Source: Bacillota bacterium (GTDB lineage Bacteria; Bacillota; Clostridia; Saccharofermentanales; DTU023). From it: DNA of 51,489 bases. The position numbers and the translations under genes were made by a program. The stretch covers positions 1 through 51,489 of the forward strand of contig JAKPXB010000031.1 in assembly GCA_029570375.1 (NCBI GenBank). The letters are read 5' to 3'. Under the pieces are notes generated by a model. It searched no databases. It was given only the letters and a program-made list of their open reading frames with translations, and was not told where the DNA came from. Of this stretch, positions 31,864-41,060 are shown in pieces (within the stretch, counting starts at the first letter, position 1; every line of letters starts with the position of its first letter).

Positions 31864-34395
31864 TTATTCGACTCTATACACAACCATCTGTCTGTCTTTG
31901 ACAACTTCGTGGACGGCGTGTTCAGTTGTAAAAAATATGATCTGCCGACCGGTCTCTAATGTCCACTCTTCAAGGGCGTTAACTAGTTCCTCTATCTGAG
32001 AACGCTCAAGTGGGATCACCGGATCCATAAGAAAGAGCGGCCCGCGTTCAGGAATGCGGGAAAGATGCTGACAAGCTAACGCCAGGCGCAGCGCCAAATA
32101 GTTCTGTTCCGCTGGAGTCTGCCTGAATACGGAGTCATCGATCGCCGCGGGAGGTGCGTAGGGAGTAAAGCTTTTTACCGACAGCTCCGGTGAACGAATC
32201 GAATGCTTAACGGCTTCCGCCGGAAGCACAGGCAGTGATTCGCCGCCGGCTCTTCTTCCCGATATTCTGTTCACGATGATGACAGCCGCTTCCATCCAGC
32301 GCATGACATCAATCTCATCCCACAGAGCCAGCACCTGGTCAAGCCAAGCGATTGATACCATGTGCCTGCTCAGATCATTTTCCATCTCTTTGATCGAACC
32401 GGCGAGCATTTCACATTTCCTGAGCATGCTCTCCGCGGCGATGGATGCCTCTTTCGAACGTGCCAGCTTCGCTTTGGTATTTTTCATTTCCGCCGTTTTT
32501 TCGTCTATGACCCGCGAAATCTCTACGCGCTCACCGGATATCTGTTTCGCTCTTCCAGGATCGAAGCGGAGCTGGTGGGTGGCAGCATGTTCGCCATTTC
32601 CACGGACATCATCGATCACGTTGAAGCCGCGCCCTCCGTACAACTGTTCACAGACACTTTCATACTCCCGCACCATATCCTCATCGCTGCGCCCATGCTT
32701 GAGATCGGCAATTCTCCGAAGGAGATCGGCTACCGCTTCGTTGTGGCTGGCGCTTGACTCACGCTGCTTTGAGAGAGTCTCAATAATATCGTCGATTTCG
32801 TGAATCTCTGTCGGCCCCGCGTATTTTCTGATTGTTCCGAGAAGATCACCCTGAAGGTTCTTAAGATGGCGCTTGGAAGATTCAATCTGTATTGAAAGCT
32901 GCGCCATCTCGCGCTCCAATTCCGCAATGGCATCAGACAGGCGATCCCATTCCTTCTGATCAGCCATCATCTGAGAATCGAAATCATTGATCTGAGAACG
33001 CACATCAGCATCATCGGCAGATGACGGCGCGCCTTTTCTCCTTTCCAGAACACGCGGACGCCGGCCGCCTGTAAAATGAAGATAAAAACTCGAGAGAACG
33101 CCGAGTGCCGCCAGGGCTATCAGTAAGATGCCGACGGCCTTTACAACGGATATGGTAATCAAACCGATAGCCAGCAGTAGAAAAGACGCTAACAGAATCA
33201 GGTGGACGGCCGTTGGAAATGAACGGATTCGAGCGTTCTCTTCTCCCGCAGCCCCGAATTCAGACAATGACCGCCGCTCCTCATCTGATTTGGACGCCCA
33301 GTATTCATACTCTTCCGTCAGCGCGTCTTTCAACTCCCTGTTCTTGCGCATACGATGTGCAAGCAGAATCCTGTTCTGCTCCAGATTGTTTTTTCTCTTT
33401 TTCTGCTCTTCCGATACGTTTTCCAGTTTTGTGATATTTCTGTTGAGCTCGGCCGCGTTATTCCGCCACTGAGCCAGGTCTGTCAGCTCATGAACTGTAA
33501 TATCGTGCCCAAGATCGGTAATTCTGGAACCGTATCGGCCTTCTCTCTCTTCTATCTCTTTTAACTGACGTCTCAAATCGAGAAGCGACTCGTATTCCGA
33601 TTTTCGCTCCAAGAGCACCATCAGGCGTTGTTCGCGGGCGAGATCGGCCTCCTCAGACTTGAGAGCGGCCACTTGTCTTTCGTCAGCTTCGAGAATGGCG
33701 GTGAGTTGGGGAATCGACAAAGCGTCCTGATTTAGTACACTTAGTTCCGCCTTACAGGCTTTGAATTCGGCTTTTGCTCTGACAAGCTTCCCTTCTGCAG
33801 ATTCGCCATCAGAGAGATCCAGCCTCGCGCGGTTCACACGCTCACGGAGCCGCTGAAAGCTTTCCCGCTTAGCAGCGTCCTGCGCGTGTCGGTCCGACAG
33901 AATTTGATAATCAATCTGATGGCCGAGCCAAGCACTCTCGTGACCTGCGATCATCAGACTGAAAAAATCCGTCTGACCCGTGTTATGCATGTCAGTCGCC
34001 AGATGATACGTCCGGTCCCCGTCTCTCAGAACGAACTGCCAAAGATCTGTTAACCTTCCGCTGTAAACATCCGCCTCCTGGTCGCGCTCGCGCGCGTCTC
34101 CGGGCTTCATGGGCGCGACCGCGTTCCGGTCGTCCGCCTGACCGTCCCCGCGCGCGCTTCCTCCGTGCGGCGGGACATCAGATTTAGAAGCGGCACTCGA
34201 CTGATCCTCTCTTTCTTTCACGCGTTCCTCAGGCATCGCGGAAACAAGTCTTTCGTGAAGCGCGGTAAAAGGAGAATCACCGGACGGATCGCGATTCCCG
34301 TAAATAAACGTCACTCCCTGACCGGTTTCCATACGAAATCGCCGGCTATCGCCGCCGCGATCACCTCTTAACAGGCGGATTTCTGAAAGATGCAC
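31864..34395 (-). CDS. YhaN-like coiled-coil membrane protein with degenerate ATPase sites
   Basis: 843 residues. The N-terminus carries VTFIYGNRDPSGDSPF (about 28-43) in the position of a P-loop GxxxxGKS, but the lysine is replaced by aspartate. A hydrophilic stretch of about 55 residues follows, then long coiled coils (about 170-370 and 470-720), interrupted by two membrane segments (about 395-415 and 418-440). The C-terminus QNYLALRLAL and LFLMDPV (about 789-793) resemble the signature and Walker B of SbcC/YhaN ATPases but lack the paired acidic residues. YhaN-type proteins resemble Rad50 with a membrane hairpin. No nuclease partner is adjacent. ATP hydrolysis is doubtful. Confidence 0.65.
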   Translation of the reverse strand: MHLSEIRLLRGDRGGDSRRFRMETGQGVTFIYGNRDPSGDSPFTALHERLVSAMPEERVKEREDQSSAASKSDVPPHGGSARGDGQADDRNAVAPMKPGDARERDQEADVYSGRLTDLWQFVLRDGDRTYHLATDMHNTGQTDFFSLMIAGHESAWLGHQIDYQILSDRHAQDAAKRESFQRLRERVNRARLDLSDGESAEGKLVRAKAEFKACKAELSVLNQDALSIPQLTAILEADERQVAALKSEEADLAREQRLMVLLERKSEYESLLDLRRQLKEIEEREGRYGSRITDLGHDITVHELTDLAQWRNNAAELNRNITKLENVSEEQKKRKNNLEQNRILLAHRMRKNRELKDALTEEYEYWASKSDEERRSLSEFGAAGEENARIRSFPTAVHLILLASFLLLAIGLITISVVKAVGILLIALAALGVLSSFYLHFTGGRRPRVLERRKGAPSSADDADVRSQINDFDSQMMADQKEWDRLSDAIAELEREMAQLSIQIESSKRHLKNLQGDLLGTIRKYAGPTEIHEIDDIIETLSKQRESSASHNEAVADLLRRIADLKHGRSDEDMVREYESVCEQLYGGRGFNVIDDVRGNGEHAATHQLRFDPGRAKQISGERVEISRVIDEKTAEMKNTKAKLARSKEASIAAESMLRKCEMLAGSIKEMENDLSRHMVSIAWLDQVLALWDEIDVMRWMEAAVIIVNRISGRRAGGESLPVLPAEAVKHSIRSPELSVKSFTPYAPPAAIDDSVFRQTPAEQNYLALRLALACQHLSRIPERGPLFLMDPVIPLERSQIEELVNALEEWTLETGRQIIFFTTEHAVHEVVKDRQMVVYRVE

Positions 34396-34547
34396 GAACC
34401 TTACCTCCGTGTCGAAAAACCATCTCTTCTTTCATACTTTATCACGAAAACACATCTACGTTTTATTCTCTTTCCACTGAGAACCGCCACTGTCCTGTCA
34501 TCTTCCCGAAGCGGCTGCAGACTCAGGCTGACAAAGTAACACGGGAC

Positions 34548-34577
34548 ACAGTATCGTACTGTATATGTCCTTATAAT
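34548..34577 (+). promoter_or_regulatory. Palindromic operator and -10 in front of the ferritin gene
   Basis: ACAGTATCGTACTGT (34548-34562) is a six-base inverted repeat with a three-base centre, ten bases before a perfect TATAAT (34572-34577). No good -35 is present at 17 bases, which is the pattern of a promoter needing an activator or blocked by a repressor. The rest of the 34396-34660 gap shows no gene. Confidence 0.45.
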
Positions 34578-34660
34578 CAGAGCAGACATTAGGTAATAAG
34601 CGCCGTAGGACGCCTTATTGCTAGTTGACCGACAGAACCGTAATGATAGGAGATATGACA

Positions 34661-35182
34661 ATGAACATGGGTACAAAACTGGCGAAAGCCTTTAATGAAC
34701 AGATTAATCGTGAATATTATTCCGCTTTTCTCTATCTCGCGATGAGTGCCTGGCTGAATGAGCAGGATTTGCCCGGCGCGGCGAAATGGATGTATGTCCA
34801 GTACCAGGAAGAGCTCGTCCACGCGCAAGGGCTTGTCAAATACTTGATGCTTCGCGGCGACAAAGTTGATCTCATGCCGATCGAGGCCCCGAAAAAGGAA
34901 TGGACGAGTCCTCTGAACGCTTTCGAAGAAGCTCTTGAGCATGAGAGACAGGTTACCAAATGGATTGACGATCTGGCCAAAATGGCTGAGGAGGAAGGCG
35001 ACCGCGCCGCCAGACTGTTCCTTGACTGGTACATTCTTGAACAGGTTGAAGAAGAGGCGAATGGTGAAGAGAACGTCGTTCTCTGGGGCAGAGCCGGTGA
35101 TGCGCCGAGCGGCATCATGATGCTCGATGTCCATTATGGACAGCGCGGTTTTTCACCTGATGAGATCCCCCATCTCGACTAA
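34661..35182 (+). CDS. ftnA: Ferritin (iron storage)
   Basis: 173 residues from the ATG at 34661 (AGGAG eight bases upstream; upstream in-frame ATGs are poorly spaced). The four-helix ferritin core carries the ferroxidase ligands: the helix with INREYYSAFLYLAMSAW, YQEELVHAQGLVKYL (Glu and His), EHERQVTKWIDDLA and WYILEQVEEEANGE. It oxidises Fe(II) and stores iron in a 24-mer shell; the length fits bacterial non-haem ferritin. It is a single-gene unit with a terminator directly downstream. Confidence 0.93.
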   Translation: MNMGTKLAKAFNEQINREYYSAFLYLAMSAWLNEQDLPGAAKWMYVQYQEELVHAQGLVKYLMLRGDKVDLMPIEAPKKEWTSPLNAFEEALEHERQVTKWIDDLAKMAEEEGDRAARLFLDWYILEQVEEEANGEENVVLWGRAGDAPSGIMMLDVHYGQRGFSPDEIPHLD

Positions 35183-35215
35183 TCAATCGAATCGATATAG
35201 AATCTGACATCTTCT

Positions 35216-35249
35216 AAACAGCTCCTCTTCGACGGGGAGCTGTTTTGCG
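35216..35249 (+). terminator. Terminator of the ferritin gene
   Basis: Perfect 10-bp stem AAACAGCTCC/GGAGCTGTTT (35216-35225 with 35236-35245), ten-base loop, then TTTTGC overlap. It separates ferritin from the tRNA-Thr promoter. Confidence 0.85.
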
Positions 35250-35250
35250 C

Positions 35251-35280
35251 TTGACATCTCTGCTTATTCCCTTGTAGAAT
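35251..35280 (+). promoter_or_regulatory. Promoter of tRNA-Thr
   Basis: TTGACA (35251-35256), 18 bases, TAGAAT (35275-35280), 11 bases before the tRNA. Confidence 0.9.
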
Positions 35281-35291
35281 GGCTAACGATC

Positions 35292-35366
35292 GCCGAAGTG
35301 GCTCAGGGGTAGAGCAATTCACTCGTAATGAATAGGTCGTGGGTTCAATTCCCACCTTCGGCTCCA
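35292..35366 (+). tRNA. tRNA-Thr (anticodon CGT)
   Basis: Plus-strand 75-base cloverleaf: acceptor GCCGAAG/CTTCGGC, D-arm GGCTCAGGGGTAGAGC, anticodon loop CTCGTAA, T-arm GGGTTCAATTCCC, encoded CCA. It is the only plus-strand tRNA here and is followed by the second REP-like palindrome. Confidence 0.96.
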
Positions 35367-35373
35367 TCCGGTG

Positions 35374-35417
35374 AAGGGGACGGTTCTCTGTTTCAGAGGA
35401 AGCAGAACCGTCCCCTT
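35374..35417. repeat. REP-like palindromic element, copy 2
   Basis: Perfect 14-bp inverted repeat AAGGGGACGGTTCT (35374-35387) and AGAACCGTCCCCTT (35404-35417), sharing the GGGACGGTTCT arm with the element at 20738. A nested CTCTG/CAGAG hairpin (35386-35398) can form inside. It stands seven bases after tRNA-Thr and 20 bases from the convergent deacylase stop, and may terminate both. Confidence 0.75.
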
Positions 35418-35436
35418 TGTATTCTTACAGCGGTAG

Positions 35437-37137
35437 TTATGAGTTATTCCGCAGTACACGCCCATAACGCTGCTGACCGAGATATTCGTTGTCCTCGACG
35501 ACCTTTTGTCCATTGAGGATGACCATGTGAATACCTTCCGGCTTTTCTGTACAGTTCGCGGTCGTCGCACGATCCCTGATCCTGTCTTTGTCGAAAATTA
35601 CCAGGTCTGCGTAGAATCCTTCTTTAATAAGTCCGCGCTCCTTCAGCCCGAACTGTTCGGCGGGAAGCCCTGTACACTTGTATACAGCTTCTTCGAGCGG
35701 AAACGCTTCCCAGTCGCGCCCTATCGTGCCGATGAAGCGAGGGAAATGGGAGTACAGGCCTGGATTTTCATTTCTGTCTCCGCCGATGACGTCACTGCCG
35801 CACGACAAATACGGGAGCTGAAAAACGGGTAGCGCCGATTTCAACAGCGCGTCATTGTCCTCGAACGTATTCTCCTCAATGCCCTCATAGCTCAGGGAGA
35901 CACACATGTAGAGGTTAAAATCCTCCTCAAGCGTGAGATCGAGGAATACTTCGTAAGGCTCTTTCTCCTGTCCGCGGGCACTGGCGATCGCGGCAAGCGT
36001 CTGACCATGATACGTGAGGTTTTGGGGCTGTTTGAAGTTGAACAGCCGGAGCTGATGCGCGAATTGATCCGCTGTTCCTCCGAGGACAACAATCTGATTA
36101 TATACAGGCAGGCGCGTTTTCCATGTTTCAAAACCGGACTCGACAGCGGTAGTCAGGTATTCGACAACCTCCCTTCGAATCGCCGGGTCTTTCAGCCGTT
36201 CCGCCGCCTTATCGACACCTCCGTCGAAAAGCCAGTACGGGAGGAACTCGTTGGATGTTGTCATGGAGAACAGAAGCGCGACCAGATCGATGCCTATCGG
36301 GACACCGCGCTCAATGGCCATATCGATTTCGCCGACACCTTCAAAGAATTCAGGCAACGCCTCGTTACAAAATGGCGCGTAATGCGAAATCTGCAGCGGG
36401 ACGCCGGCTGCCTCGGCCACGGCTATAATTTCCCTTGTCGCCTCCGCCATGCCGATACCGAGACTGCGGATATGCGCGCTGATCCGGCCTCCGTACTCCC
36501 TGAGGTCAGAGCAGACATAAATCATCTCTTCCGTATCGGCAAAAGCGCTGCAGACGTATTCAAGGCCAAACGAAACGCCAAGCGCTCCGTCTTCCATCGA
36601 TTGTCGGACGAGCGCCCGCATCTGCTCCCGTTCTTCTCTGTCTGCTTTCCCGCTCCTGAATCCCATAACGGATGAGCGGATGGTAGAGAAGCCGACATAG
36701 GTCGCGGTATTCACGATGGGATGATTCTCCTCCACCATGCGCAGAAAACAGCCCAGTGTCCGGCACTCCTTTTCAGGCGGCCATTTCCGTCGGGAAAACG
36801 TTTCGCCGAAAAAACGCTTTTGTTCGCGGTAACCGGGAGGAATGGCCGGAGCAGGCGAAATACCGCAATTGCCGCAAATCACCGTCGTAATTCCCTGATA
36901 CAAGAGCGGGGTTAGACAGGTCACATCTTCCCTGTTTCCGAGAATAAAATCGTAATGCGTGTGTGAATCGATGAAGCCCGGGCTGACAACCAGGCCGGAT
37001 GCGTCAATGATTTTTGCGTCAGCCGATGAAAGATCACCGATCGCGGCAATTCGATCATCATCTATGAGGATATCGGCTCTCCGGCCGGGTGATCCCGTGC
37101 CGTTAACTAAGTAACAGCCTTTGATGCATGTTTTCAT
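35437..37137 (-). CDS. N-acyl-D-amino-acid deacylase (amidohydrolase family)
   Basis: 566 residues from the ATG at 37137, with GAGAGG nine bases upstream; an ATG two codons earlier sits too close to the ribosome site. The amidohydrolase metal site is SHTHYD; the cysteine ligand lies in GNCGISPAP; later ligands are SAHIRSLG, QISHYAPF and CGSDVIGG, following the D-aminoacylase pattern. The small beta-sandwich framing domain is split between the N- and C-terminus, as usual (ILIDDDRIAAIGD; FYADLVIFDKDRI). It would release free D-amino acids from N-acylated forms. It is the last gene of a three-gene unit with an aminotransferase. Confidence 0.87.
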   Translation of the reverse strand: MKTCIKGCYLVNGTGSPGRRADILIDDDRIAAIGDLSSADAKIIDASGLVVSPGFIDSHTHYDFILGNREDVTCLTPLLYQGITTVICGNCGISPAPAIPPGYREQKRFFGETFSRRKWPPEKECRTLGCFLRMVEENHPIVNTATYVGFSTIRSSVMGFRSGKADREEREQMRALVRQSMEDGALGVSFGLEYVCSAFADTEEMIYVCSDLREYGGRISAHIRSLGIGMAEATREIIAVAEAAGVPLQISHYAPFCNEALPEFFEGVGEIDMAIERGVPIGIDLVALLFSMTTSNEFLPYWLFDGGVDKAAERLKDPAIRREVVEYLTTAVESGFETWKTRLPVYNQIVVLGGTADQFAHQLRLFNFKQPQNLTYHGQTLAAIASARGQEKEPYEVFLDLTLEEDFNLYMCVSLSYEGIEENTFEDNDALLKSALPVFQLPYLSCGSDVIGGDRNENPGLYSHFPRFIGTIGRDWEAFPLEEAVYKCTGLPAEQFGLKERGLIKEGFYADLVIFDKDRIRDRATTANCTEKPEGIHMVILNGQKVVEDNEYLGQQRYGRVLRNNS

Positions 37138-37204
37138 GGACATGATCCTCTCTCGTCCTTTTATTAAATAATGGACTCAGAAACAAAACAGATGATACTC
37201 ATAA

Positions 37205-37232
37205 AGCAGGGACCGCCCGGGCGGTCCCTGCT
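37205..37232 (-). terminator. 28-base perfect palindrome between the 72-residue gene and the deacylase
   Basis: The half-site AGCAGGGACCGCCC is followed immediately by its reverse complement. On the minus strand it is followed by TTTATG, a weak T run, so it could act as a partial terminator lowering deacylase expression, or stabilise the upstream mRNA 3' end. Confidence 0.6.
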
Positions 37233-37247
37233 CTGCGATTCCGGCGG

Positions 37248-37466
37248 TCAGCCGAGCTTTGCGAACTCCTCATCCACTTTCCCCAGCAATTCCGGAGTCA
37301 GAACTTTCGGAACAAATTTTGCCGCCTCCGGCAATGTCATCTTCATCGCGAGTTTGATACCGGGAGTCTTCAGAATACCCGGCTGAAGCCGCTCCGCAAT
37401 TTCCGATAACTCAGGCGTCTTGACGATTTCCTCAATCTTTGTCGTCTCCACTGAATACTTTGCCAT
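37248..37466 (-). CDS. Conserved-looking 72-residue protein of unknown function
   Basis: 72 residues with a good ribosome site (GGAAGG before the ATG). The sequence is helical with a proline punctuated pattern: KTPELSEIAERL, LKTPGIKLAMKM and LTPELLGKVDEEF, which look like three short related units. No motif is recognised. It lies 36 bases downstream of the class III aminotransferase and upstream of the palindrome and the deacylase. Being in the same unit suggests a role with them, perhaps as an accessory subunit; this is inference. Confidence 0.7.
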   Translation of the reverse strand: MAKYSVETTKIEEIVKTPELSEIAERLQPGILKTPGIKLAMKMTLPEAAKFVPKVLTPELLGKVDEEFAKLG

Positions 37467-37502
37467 GTCAATCCTTCCTTTCCTTTCGTGTAGATCGATG
37501 GT

Positions 37503-38840
37503 TTACATAAACATCTCTAATTCTTCGAATACTTTGTCTGCCGCTTCGATGGCATACTGAATATCGTCTTCGGTGTGTTCGTCGCAGCAGGAATACCTTT
37601 GAAGGTTGTAAACTCCGAGCTGATTCATGCGGGTGGAAAAATAGAAATAAATAACCTGATCGCAGTTCTCCAGCGCGTCCGCGTTGTTGATGATCTTGTC
37701 TTTCGTCGTAAAAACAGGGACAATCGCGCCGGGGAATCCCTGGACAATCAGAGGGATATTGTGAGCTTTCGCCCTCTCCAGAAATCCTTCCGCGAGCATA
37801 TTGCCCAACCGGTTAATCTTTTTCAGGATGGCCCCGTCGTTCTCCGCCAGTATCGTCGTCAGTCCCACGATAGCTGCTGAACAGAGCGGATGTCCCTGGA
37901 AAGTCCCCGCCGACAGCGTCTTACACTCGACGATCCCTTCCATGATCTCTTTCTTGCCGCCGAAAATCGCGACCGGAAAGCCGCCCCCGATCGCTTTGGA
38001 GAACGTCCAGAGATCGGGGGTAACACCGAAATACTCCTCCGCACCGCCCAGGGCAAGCCGGAACCCCGTGATTACTTCGTCAAATATGAGGACAACGTTG
38101 TGCTTCGTACACAGTTCCCGCACGCCCTCAAGATACCCCGGCTCGGGAACACACCCGTATATGTTGACGGGAATGGGCTCGAACAGGACGCAGGCAATTT
38201 CGTCACCGCGCTCTTCAAACAGCTTTTCCATCGCAGGCAGATCGTTGAACTCGATGATCATCGTGTCCATGAGCGCGTGCTTTCCCCTGCCGATCGTGTT
38301 GGTGATGCTGTTATAAATATCACCCTCGCGTTCCTCGTCCACCGCTACGGGGTTTTCAGGCGTCGACGTGCCGCCGAGAATGAAATCAAACGCGCCATGG
38401 TAATGGCCGGCAAATTTGACGACGTAATTCTTCCCCGTGTAACCGCGAGCGACCCGGACGGCCATCATATCCGCTTCACTCCCGCACAGAGCGAACCGGA
38501 TAAGATCAATCCCTTTAACGCATTTCTTGATCGCCTCGGCTGCTTCAATCTGGATTTCCTTCAAATCAGGCGTATATCCCTTCTCAAGTTCATCCATCAG
38601 AAATTTTCTGAATCTCTCATTGTGGCGGCCGAGAACAGAAGGACCGTAGTTAATGCAGAAGTCATAGTACTTGTTCCCGTCGAAGTCATAAAAATGCGCA
38701 CCCTCGGTGCGCGCGATGAAGGTCGGTTTGTCCCCTTCTTTGTGTTTGTAGTTACTTAGCATCCCTCCAGCTATACACTGAAAGGCGCGATCATAAAGCG
38801 CATCATTTTTTACTCGTTCCAACAATTCCAGGTCAATCAT
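37503..38840 (-). CDS. Class III PLP-dependent aminotransferase, glutamate-1-semialdehyde mutase-like
   Basis: 445 residues from the ATG at 38840 (GAGGA seven bases upstream). Signatures: GAHFYDFDGNKYYDFCINYGPSVLGR, FALCGSEADMMAVRVARGYTGK, KFAGHYHGAFD, LIFDEVITGFR and the PLP lysine in TFSKAIGGGFPVA. The GSA-aminomutase-like subgroup includes many enzymes that are not haem enzymes, and no hem genes are here. Together with an N-acyl-D-amino-acid deacylase a role in D-amino acid or modified amino acid metabolism is suggested, without proof of the substrate. Confidence 0.85.
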   Translation of the reverse strand: MIDLELLERVKNDALYDRAFQCIAGGMLSNYKHKEGDKPTFIARTEGAHFYDFDGNKYYDFCINYGPSVLGRHNERFRKFLMDELEKGYTPDLKEIQIEAAEAIKKCVKGIDLIRFALCGSEADMMAVRVARGYTGKNYVVKFAGHYHGAFDFILGGTSTPENPVAVDEEREGDIYNSITNTIGRGKHALMDTMIIEFNDLPAMEKLFEERGDEIACVLFEPIPVNIYGCVPEPGYLEGVRELCTKHNVVLIFDEVITGFRLALGGAEEYFGVTPDLWTFSKAIGGGFPVAIFGGKKEIMEGIVECKTLSAGTFQGHPLCSAAIVGLTTILAENDGAILKKINRLGNMLAEGFLERAKAHNIPLIVQGFPGAIVPVFTTKDKIINNADALENCDQVIYFYFSTRMNQLGVYNLQRYSCCDEHTEDDIQYAIEAADKVFEELEMFM

Positions 38841-38930
38841 TTGTTTTCCTCTTTTCCGGTGATTGGAGTCGCAATACTTATCACTCCTCATAGAATCGTT
38901 ATAAACAAATACTTACTCTATTATTTATAC

Positions 38931-38959
38931 ATTCTAACCGAAAATGACGCGTCGGACAA
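38931..38959 (-). promoter_or_regulatory. Promoter of the aminotransferase-deacylase unit
   Basis: Minus-strand TTGTCC (38954-38959), 17 bases, TAGAAT (38931-38936), giving a leader of about 85 bases before the aminotransferase ATG. The rest of the 38841-39055 gap shows no gene. Confidence 0.6.
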
Positions 38960-39055
38960 CGATAAACAGCCCTGTTATGATCCCGTGTTGATGCACTGTA
39001 TGAAGTCCAATGACTCTCAGCTATTCATTTGTATTGAGGATTTCCCATTTTACCT

Positions 39056-41047
39056 TTAATCATGCTTTATCAACAGTTCTTTCGCGCGCGCGGCGATGTT
39101 TGATGGCGTAAACCCGAATTCTTTGAACAGTACAGCGCTCGGTCCGGACGCGCCGAAGTGATCGATTCCGATGATTATCCCATCAAGACCTGTGTACCGA
39201 TGCCATGATAGAGGGGTCCCCGCTTCTACCGCCACCCGCTTTCTGAGAGCAGGGGGAAGCACGAGGTCTTTGTAAGCTTCACCCTGCTGCTCGAATACCT
39301 CCATGGAGAGAAAAGAAACTACTCTCGCGCTGATGCCTTCCTGTTTGAGCTGATCCGCTGCCGAAAGCGTGACCGAAACCTCAGATCCCGAAGCCATAAG
39401 GAGAACATCAGGCTTCTCCCCTCCGTCGCGTATAATGTAAGCGCCCCGGAGCGCGTCACAGGCGGATGTCTCCGACGAGAAGACTTTCTGGCGGGACAGG
39501 ACGAGAACCGACGGCCCATTGTTCTGGAGCGCCATATACCACGCGGCGGCCGTCTCCTCACGGCCAGCCGGGCGGAAGACCTTCAACCCCGGAATCGAGC
39601 GGAACATCAGAAGCTGTTCAATTGGCTGATGTGTCGGGCCGTCTTCACCGACGCCGATACTGTCATGAGTCAGGATATAAATCACGGGCAGTTTCATGAG
39701 GGCTGATAAGCGCACAGCGCTCTTCATATAATCTGAAAAGACGAAAAAGGTCGCCACATAGGGACGAAGCACTCCGTGGAGCGCGATCCCGTTCGCCATA
39801 GCCGCCATGGCGAATTCGCGGACACCGAAGTGAATCGTCTGCCCGGCCGGGTTCTCACATGAAAAAGAACGCCCGTTTTCGATCACCGTATTGTTTGAGG
39901 GAGCGAGATCCGCGCTGCCGCCAAACAGGAAAGGCGTCTTTTTTGCTATATGGTTCAGGATCTTACCCGATGAGACGCGCGTCGCCTCATCTTCGCTGAG
40001 AAGAGCGGTGAGCTCGTCCAACTCGAGCGTTAAGTCCTGGCGATTCATCCCGCGGCGGAGCAGTTCCGCCCGTTCCGGGTTGGCTTCGGACCATTCGAGG
40101 AAGAGTGCGTTCCATGACTCTTCCTCCGCTGCGAGTTTCCCGGCGATTCTTGCCATATGCGCCCGAATCTCATCGGGGACTTCAAAGGGAGCGAGATCAG
40201 ACGGCCATCCGAGCGCCCGCTTCGTCAGCGCGACATTTTCCTCGCCGAGCGGGGACCCGTGGCATGCAGAAGATCCCTCTTTGGGAGACCCGTATCCTAT
40301 TTTTGTATGAACCATTATCATCGATGGCCGGTCTTCCCTTGTTCTGGCTTCCGCAAGAGCGCGTGAGATCGAATCGCGGTCATTGCCATCCCGGACATCA
40401 AGAACATGCCATCCGTATGATTCAAAACGCGCGCCTACGTCCTCCCGAAAAGCGAGATCTGTCGACCCTTCAATTCTGATCTCGTTGTCGTCATAGAGAA
40501 CAATCAACTTCCCGAGCTTTAATGTTCCCGCGAGAGAGGCGGCTTCGCTCGTTATCCCTTCCATGAGGTCGCCGTCTCCGCACAATACGTACGTCCGGTG
40601 GTCGATAATCTTGTGTTCGGGAGTATTGAAACGCGCGGCGAGATGCGCTTCCGCCATCGCCATGCCACACGCTGTCGCGAATCCCTGTCCGAGAGGCCCG
40701 GTTGTCGTCTCGACACCCTTTGTATGGCCGTATTCTGGGTGACCCGGCGTCAGGCTTCCCCATTGGCGAAATGACGCGAGATCATCGGTCGTAAGCCCAT
40801 ACCCGAAGAGATGGAACAACGAATAGAGGAGGGGTGATCCGTGACCCGCTGACAGGACAAACCTGTCGCGGTTCATCCATTCGGGGTTGGCGGGGTTGTG
40901 TTTCATGTGATTCGCCCACAGCTCGTATGCCATGGGAGCCGCTCCCAGAGGTAATCCGGGATGACCCGATTTTGCCTTTTCCACCGCTTCAATCGACAAT
41001 ACTCTTATCGCCGTGACTGCGCGTTCATCCATTCTTCTGTCTAGCAT
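39056..41047 (-). CDS. tkt: Transketolase
   Basis: 663 residues. Transketolase markers: [39 protein letters not shown], the thiamine diphosphate motif [18 protein letters not shown] through [12 protein letters not shown], and the pyrimidine-domain block [20 protein letters not shown] with [20 protein letters not shown]. It moves two-carbon units between sugar phosphates in the pentose phosphate pathway. GAGGAG lies nine bases before the ATG. It is 13 bases downstream of secA, so the two are read together although unrelated in function. Confidence 0.96.
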   Translation of the reverse strand: MLDRRMDERAVTAIRVLSIEAVEKAKSGHPGLPLGAAPMAYELWANHMKHNPANPEWMNRDRFVLSAGHGSPLLYSLFHLFGYGLTTDDLASFRQWGSLTPGHPEYGHTKGVETTTGPLGQGFATACGMAMAEAHLAARFNTPEHKIIDHRTYVLCGDGDLMEGITSEAASLAGTLKLGKLIVLYDDNEIRIEGSTDLAFREDVGARFESYGWHVLDVRDGNDRDSISRALAEARTREDRPSMIMVHTKIGYGSPKEGSSACHGSPLGEENVALTKRALGWPSDLAPFEVPDEIRAHMARIAGKLAAEEESWNALFLEWSEANPERAELLRRGMNRQDLTLELDELTALLSEDEATRVSSGKILNHIAKKTPFLFGGSADLAPSNNTVIENGRSFSCENPAGQTIHFGVREFAMAAMANGIALHGVLRPYVATFFVFSDYMKSAVRLSALMKLPVIYILTHDSIGVGEDGPTHQPIEQLLMFRSIPGLKVFRPAGREETAAAWYMALQNNGPSVLVLSRQKVFSSETSACDALRGAYIIRDGGEKPDVLLMASGSEVSVTLSAADQLKQEGISARVVSFLSMEVFEQQGEAYKDLVLPPALRKRVAVEAGTPLSWHRYTGLDGIIIGIDHFGASGPSAVLFKEFGFTPSNIAARAKELLIKHD

Positions 41048-41060
41048 GCTTTCGGTCTCC

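Noticed and set aside
35179-35367. Minus-strand frame beginning MEPKVGIEPTTYSLRV
   Set aside because: This is the well-known spurious peptide translated across a tRNA gene on the opposite strand.
37205-37232. The 28-base palindrome as a third REP-like copy
   Set aside because: Its arm (AGCAGGGACCGCCC) does not share the GGGACGGTTCT sequence of the two REP-like elements and it has no central spacer.
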